Shown here: positions 5,089-8,237 of the stretch, piece after piece
How the letters are laid out: every line of letters starts with the position of its first letter
How positions within the stretch are numbered: position 1 is the first letter of the stretch
Source of the DNA: Candidatus Woesearchaeota archaeon
GTDB lineage: Archaea; Nanobdellota; Nanobdellia; Woesearchaeales; UBA11576
Direction of reading: 5' to 3'
NCBI GenBank assembly: GCA_016219765.1
Contig: JACRKM010000089.1
Coordinates: 1 to 8,237 of the forward strand
DNA length: 8,237 nucleotides
Notes under the pieces: generated by a model
Database searches by the model: none
Told to the model about the DNA's origin: nothing
The model's input: only the letters and a program-made list of their open reading frames with translations
Program-made: the position numbers and the translations under genes

Positions 5089-5742
5089 TTACATCCCTGG
5101 AACTTTGATTTTTCTGTAGAAATCCATCAGTTGTGCATCGATCGGGTCGAAGACTGCATCCAACAATTTGTCAGACAGAATGATGCCTTTCTTCACCGCT
5201 TCGTTAACAAGCTTATGTCGGTACCCATAATTGCGCTGGTTCGTCGATTTTCCATCGCTAATGAAATACGCACAGCCCGGGTGGTCCGGCTGCGCTTCGA
5301 TTTTCCAGACTTCTTTACTGATGAGAACGCCGACATCGGCCCGCTTTGGAGGAAACCAGCTGACAAACTTCTTCTTAATTTCTTTCGTCCTTTCGATGCG
5401 TTTGAGCTCTGCATTGCCGCGCACCGAGAATCCTTCAAAGAAAATGTTGAATGCAGCGGCCCGATAGACAACGAGCGCGTCGTCAAATTCGTAGATAGCT
5501 TCATGCTCGATTCTACTCTTCAAGAGAGGATGATCGATCCGCGATTCCAGATCGCTCATAGCGGCGTGCATTTTGGCGCGCTCTCGGTAGACTCCCATAC
5601 CCGCATTTCTTGCATCTGACATCTTCATCACCACCGCTTCGATTTCCCTGCCTTGTTGCGAGACGGGGTTGAAGGCAGTATTATAAATTTTACGTATTTG
5701 TTTAGCTGTTTTCTGTTCATTTACACTTTTCACGACCAGCAC
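5089..5742 (-). CDS. Unrecognised ~214-217-residue protein heading the EF-hand operon
   Basis: I do not recognise the family. The protein is soluble and charged. Residues ~5-75 look helical and are rich in Lys, Arg and Glu. A hydrophobic aromatic patch (ALVVYRAAAFNIFFEGF) follows and may be a buried strand-helix pair. The next part holds KKFVSWFPPKRADVGVLI, an EVWKIEAQPDHPGCAYFISDG segment (partly shown) that looks like an edge of a beta sheet, and a basic helical C-terminus. No transmembrane helix, signal peptide or catalytic motif is evident. No ATG is available near the 5' end. GTG 5742 gives 217 residues; GTG 5733, three codons later, lies about 28 nt after a TATA-like ACTATAAATC (5766-5757) and fits a leaderless start better, giving 214. 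It is followed on the same strand by the two EF-hand genes at 89-nt spacing, which suggests a shared transcript. Confidence 0.7.
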   Translation of the reverse strand: MLVVKSVNEQKTAKQIRKIYNTAFNPVSQQGREIEAVVMKMSDARNAGMGVYRERAKMHAAMSDLESRIDHPLLKSRIEHEAIYEFDDALVVYRAAAFNIFFEGFSVRGNAELKRIERTKEIKKKFVSWFPPKRADVGVLISKEVWKIEAQPDHPGCAYFISDGKSTNQRNYGYRHKLVNEAVKKGIILSDKLLDAVFDPIDAQLMDFYRKIKVPGM

Positions 5743-6130
5743 CGCGCTAAACTCTTGATTTATAGTGTAAAATTTGATGATGATTAGTAATCTCTGCGAC
5801 GCTCGGCCCCTTGCAGCGTAGATCCACGCTGGCAGTATCAGGCGACTTTCGCTGCGCTTCAGTCACCTTCCGAATATACAAGACAAAAACATTTTGAGGA
5901 AACCGGCCTCGCGTCGACGAGCGACAGGGTGCCCTTCAGGGATGTCGCGAGTCCAAGGGTTGATTCAGTTGTAATAATACTTGCAACAACGACAAGTCAA
6001 TAAATTTGTACCGGTAGCAGAAAATGTGCTGGTCGTGTTATTCGTGATGCTAATTACAGTTAAACAAATACAGATTTTCTTGTTCAACAAAAAGTCAAAA
6101 TAGAAGCGAATAAAGCGCTGTGAACATGAA
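5743..6130. other. 388-bp gene-free stretch with a structured GC-rich core
   Basis: I find no convincing coding region here. The ends (5743-5790 and 5970-6130) are AT-rich, while 5790-5965 is GC-rich with several inverted repeats: CAGCGT-loop-ACGCTG (5814-5831), GGCGACT/AGTCACC (5841-5847 and 5861-5867; this pairs fully only in minus-strand RNA, using one G-U pair), and GCGACA/TGTCGC (5921-5926 and 5943-5948) enclosing CCCT/AGGG. TATA-like boxes flank it (5759-5765 on plus; 6006-5998 on minus). This pattern suits a small non-coding RNA of unknown class, but a decayed gene cannot be excluded. I could not fit it to tRNA, SRP RNA or RNase P RNA. Confidence 0.4.
5757..5766 (-). promoter_or_regulatory. 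TATA-like box of the EF-hand operon
   Basis: ACTATAAATC on the minus strand is centred about 28 nt upstream of GTG 5733, as expected for a leaderless archaeal transcript, and supports GTG 5733 over GTG 5742. The opposite strand of nearly the same site reads TTTATAG (5759-5765), so a rightward promoter into the structured block at 5790-5965 is also possible. Confidence 0.45.
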
Positions 6131-7243
6131 TCACATTGTTGGGTCTTTGAGGCCATGTCCTGTCAGCACGCACACGACATCGCCGCTCAGACCGAGCTTC
6201 TTTGCACCCGCATACGACGCTGCTGCGCTCGGCTCAACCCACAATCCTTCCTTTGTTAATTCTTTTTTGGCTGCAAGCATCTCTTTATCGGTAACGTCGC
6301 ACATTATCCCGTGTGAATGCCGCAATGCGTACAACGCTTTCACTGCGTCAACTGGATTGCCGCAATTGATTGCTGATGCAATTGTCCTCGGATGCTTGAC
6401 CGGTTCTATGTCAGTAGCGCCTTCGTGGTATGCAACGACCAATGGATTGCAGCCTTTGGCCTCCACCCCGACGAGACGAGGAATCCTTTTTATCAGACTA
6501 ACTTCATGAAGTTCGTAGAGCGCCTTGTAGACTGCTGAAAACAAAGTTGCGTTACCAACAGGCATCACAACATAATCGGGAATATTCCAATTGAGCTGAT
6601 CGATGATTTCAAAACCAACACTCTTTTCGCCTTCACCACGGTACGCGTAATCACCCATCAGATATACGTGCTTTTGTTCACGCAGTTTTTTCGTTTTTGC
6701 AACAGCGTCTTCATATGTCCCCCTCACCGGAACAATTTGCGAATCAAACGCGCTGATCTGCTGTCTTTTTATCTTTGAGGCAAATGTCGGAAGAAAAATT
6801 GTCGATTTAATTCTGGCGCGGGCGCAGTATGCAGCAACTGACGCGCCCATGTTTCCCGTACTCGCGCACGCGACCTGCGTGACGCCGAGTTCTTTTGCTT
6901 TCGTCACTTCCACCGTTGTACCGCGATCCTTAAATGAGCCTGTGGGGTTGACGCCTTCGTTCTTGAAAAGATAGCCACGCACACTGTTCGACGGAATCAA
7001 CGGAGTCCCGCCTTCGTGCAATGTCACGATCGACTGCAGATCCGCCACAGGATAGAATGGCCAGTACTTCCAATGAGAAACATACGCGCGCTTGAAGTCG
7101 TCGGTAATGATGTTGCGTCGAATCTTTGCATAATCGTACACGACATCGAGCGGACCTTTGCACGCATCGCACTCGAAGATGATTGACTGTGGTGAAAAAG
7201 TTTTTTTACACCTTACACAGCGGATCGCTTGGGCGAGGGTCAT
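6131..7243 (-). CDS. thrC: Threonine synthase
   Basis: A 370-residue PLP enzyme that converts O-phosphohomoserine to threonine in the cytoplasm, the last step of threonine synthesis. An N-terminal zinc-ribbon-like segment carries C9-x-x-C12 and C25-x-x-C28. The PLP lysine is K105 in NPTGSFKDRG, followed by the substrate loop STGNMGAS (~128-135), a phosphate-binding PVGNAT segment and the C-terminal GHGLKDP found in threonine synthases. Length is normal for the shorter prokaryotic type. The related cysteate synthase of methanogens shares the fold, but the motifs and the GHGLKDP ending favour ThrC. ATG 7243 has no Shine-Dalgarno site; a TATA box at 7338-7331 would give a leader of about 65 nt. 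It lies 111 nt downstream of the M42 peptidase on the same strand. No other threonine-pathway gene is in the window. Confidence 0.93.
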   Translation of the reverse strand: MTLAQAIRCVRCKKTFSPQSIIFECDACKGPLDVVYDYAKIRRNIITDDFKRAYVSHWKYWPFYPVADLQSIVTLHEGGTPLIPSNSVRGYLFKNEGVNPTGSFKDRGTTVEVTKAKELGVTQVACASTGNMGASVAAYCARARIKSTIFLPTFASKIKRQQISAFDSQIVPVRGTYEDAVAKTKKLREQKHVYLMGDYAYRGEGEKSVGFEIIDQLNWNIPDYVVMPVGNATLFSAVYKALYELHEVSLIKRIPRLVGVEAKGCNPLVVAYHEGATDIEPVKHPRTIASAINCGNPVDAVKALYALRHSHGIMCDVTDKEMLAAKKELTKEGLWVEPSAAASYAGAKKLGLSGDVVCVLTGHGLKDPTM

Positions 7244-7278
7244 TGTTGGTTACAATCTTGCGGCGGCAGCACTACTTT

Positions 7279-7340
7279 GGTATGTCGATGCGCCGGTATG
7301 TCAACGGAAAGCGTGTTAGCGCGAGATGAAATATATAAAG
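7279..7340 (-). promoter_or_regulatory. thrC promoter and leader with direct repeats
   Basis: CTTTATATATTT (7340-7329 on the minus strand) is a strong archaeal TATA box. With a start about 25 nt downstream, the thrC mRNA would have a leader of about 65 nt. Two direct copies of GGTATGTC (7279-7286 and 7295-7302, read on plus) lie 16 bp apart just past the likely transcript start, a good place for a repressor to bind. Confidence 0.55.
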
Positions 7341-7354
7341 AGGACAGGAATAAT

Positions 7355-8233
7355 TTAAACGATGCATACACGAGGCGGCTTCTTCAGCAAATCCTCAAGG
7401 ATCTTAATTGCATCGCGAATATCCTGCATATGTGCAATGCCGATCGTCGAATGAATGTTGCGAACGGGCATCGCAATCACTGTTGAAGGAATTCCGCCCC
7501 GAGAAATCATGATCTTGGTAGCGTCGGTTGTGCCTTCCTCTTCTACCTTGAACTGCAGGTTGATTTTATTATTCTGCGCTATCTTCTGCATCCAGTCATC
7601 GAGACAACGATTGGTGATGATGTCCGCGTCTTTCATCGAAACAACAGGGCCATGCCCCATCATGGTTAACTTATCAAACTCATCAGCATCTTCAGTATTT
7701 GTCGTATCGACTGCAATCCCCCAATCCGGCTCAATTTTATATGTCGACACCTGCGCCCCATATAGCCCAATCTCTTCTTGAACGGTAAACACGAAATAGA
7801 TATTCAGCGGTGTCTGTTTAAGCCGTTTAATAAGCTGAATGAGAATGTAACAGCCCAAGCGGTCATCAAGAGCCTTGCCAGAAATAATTTCTTTATTTCC
7901 AAGCGTGCGGAAGGTATGTTTTGCAACCAAGTAACAACCGACGTCAACACCGAGTTTCTTCAAACCTTTGCGGTCAAGACCGGTATCGACGTACAAGTCG
8001 GGTATGTTCACTAGTTTTGTGATCTCGAGGCCTTCCTGCAATTCAAGAAATGACACGACACCCCAGCACGCAAAGTTGTTGTTAGGCAGCATGACACGAA
8101 CGCTTTGACCGACGAGGGACATGGCATCTATCCCGCCAATCGTCGAGAATTTTATCTTCCCGTCTTCCCGAATCTCGCGCACCATCAGGCCTATCTCATC
8201 CATGTGCGCCGCAAGCAAGACCTTGTCGGGATT
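7355..8233 (-). CDS. M42 family aminopeptidase (TET-type), N-terminus missing at right edge
   Basis: A metallo-aminopeptidase of the M42 family, which forms large dodecameric TET complexes that trim peptides in the cytoplasm. Counting from the TTG at 8218, all metal and catalytic residues are present: H5 (LAAHMDEIG), D118-D119 (KALDDR), E148-E149 (TVQEEIG), D171 (AVDTT) and H256 (RNIHST). Family members are about 340-360 residues and have some 60 residues before LLAAHMDEIG; those should lie beyond the right edge. In frame just upstream, NPDKV continues the expected homology but is preceded by TAG at 8236-8234. So this is either a broken gene or an edge or sequencing artefact; a genuine start at TTG 8218 is unlikely because it would remove the conserved N-terminal strands. 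The family call is certain; intactness is not. Confidence 0.88.
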   Translation of the reverse strand, partial: NPDKVLLAAHMDEIGLMVREIREDGKIKFSTIGGIDAMSLVGQSVRVMLPNNNFACWGVVSFLELQEGLEITKLVNIPDLYVDTGLDRKGLKKLGVDVGCYLVAKHTFRTLGNKEIISGKALDDRLGCYILIQLIKRLKQTPLNIYFVFTVQEEIGLYGAQVSTYKIEPDWGIAVDTTNTEDADEFDKLTMMGHGPVVSMKDADIITNRCLDDWMQKIAQNNKINLQFKVEEEGTTDATKIMISRGGIPSTVIAMPVRNIHSTIGIAHMQDIRDAIKILEDLLKKPPRVCIV

Positions 8234-8237
8234 CTAG

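Noticed and set aside
4990..5619. Long plus-strand open frame opposite the 217-codon gene
   Set aside because: It is the antisense shadow of 5089-5742, has no promoter or ribosome site and a composition unlike a normal protein.
5775..5860. C-box-like ATGATGA (5777-5783) suggesting a C/D guide RNA
   Set aside because: No CTGA D box follows on the plus strand within the usual 50-70 nt, so the motif is probably chance.
5895..5965. GAGGAAA and CAGGGTGCC-like strings recalling RNase P RNA
   Set aside because: The partner 3' motif (ACAGAA type) and the closing helices are not found, so the resemblance is too short to support a call.
5790..5970. tRNA gene in the structured block
   Set aside because: No T-arm consensus, no acceptor stem closing at the right distance and no cloverleaf could be found on either strand.
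6120..6509. Plus-strand open frame opposite thrC
   Set aside because: It lies fully antisense to the conserved threonine synthase frame and has no protein-like motif.
7455..8014. Plus-strand open frames opposite the M42 gene
   Set aside because: These are antisense shadows of a strongly conserved catalytic domain.
8234..8236. TAG in the M42 gene as pyrrolysine
   Set aside because: No pyl gene is in the window and the GGDEF gene ends normally at TAG, so recoding has no positive support; kept only as a remote option.

Overview
The window looks archaeal, most likely from a small uncultivated lineage such as a DPANN-type archaeon. This is inferred from gene content and promoter layout, not from a marker gene. 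Supporting points are a TrmB-family regulator, an M42 (TET-type) aminopeptidase, and several start codons that lie about 25-28 nt downstream of TATA-like boxes with no Shine-Dalgarno sequence (leaderless transcripts). No rRNA, tRNA, CRISPR or recognisable transposase is present.

Layout. (1) Positions 1-1485 are visibly AT-rich. They hold an unrecognised gene running off the left edge on the minus strand and, divergent from it, a TrmB-like regulator on the plus strand; the two share a compact mirror-symmetric promoter region. (2) Near 1490 base composition and arginine codon choice change abruptly, and the rest of the window is clearly more GC-rich. (3) 1556-3274 (minus) encodes a GAF-like/GGDEF signalling protein with a retained product-inhibition site and a C-terminal domain that looks like a second, degenerate GGDEF fold. 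(4) Divergent from it, 3504/3540-4178 (plus) encodes a HAD phosphatase whose motifs resemble the Gep4/mitochondrial-type phosphatidylglycerophosphate phosphatases. (5) 4177-4326, between convergent genes, holds two adjacent related long hairpins that show a compensatory base-pair change. (6) 4349-5742 (minus) is a likely operon: an unrecognised 217-codon protein followed by two paralogous membrane-anchored single-EF-hand proteins. (7) 5743-6130 is a gene-free stretch with a structured GC-rich core. (8) 6131-7243 (minus) is threonine synthase. (9) 7355 to the right edge (minus) is an M42 aminopeptidase whose conserved body is intact but which has an in-frame TAG in the last codon position visible at the edge.

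How the genes may work together. There is no single obvious pathway. The central part has a signalling flavour: a nucleotide second-messenger protein, a possible lipid-head-group phosphatase divergent from it, and a putative calcium-sensing membrane pair. The right end is amino-acid metabolism (threonine synthesis and peptide breakdown). The most unusual items are the GGDEF protein in an archaeal setting, the Gep4-like phosphatase, the covarying hairpin pair and the tandem EF-hand proteins.
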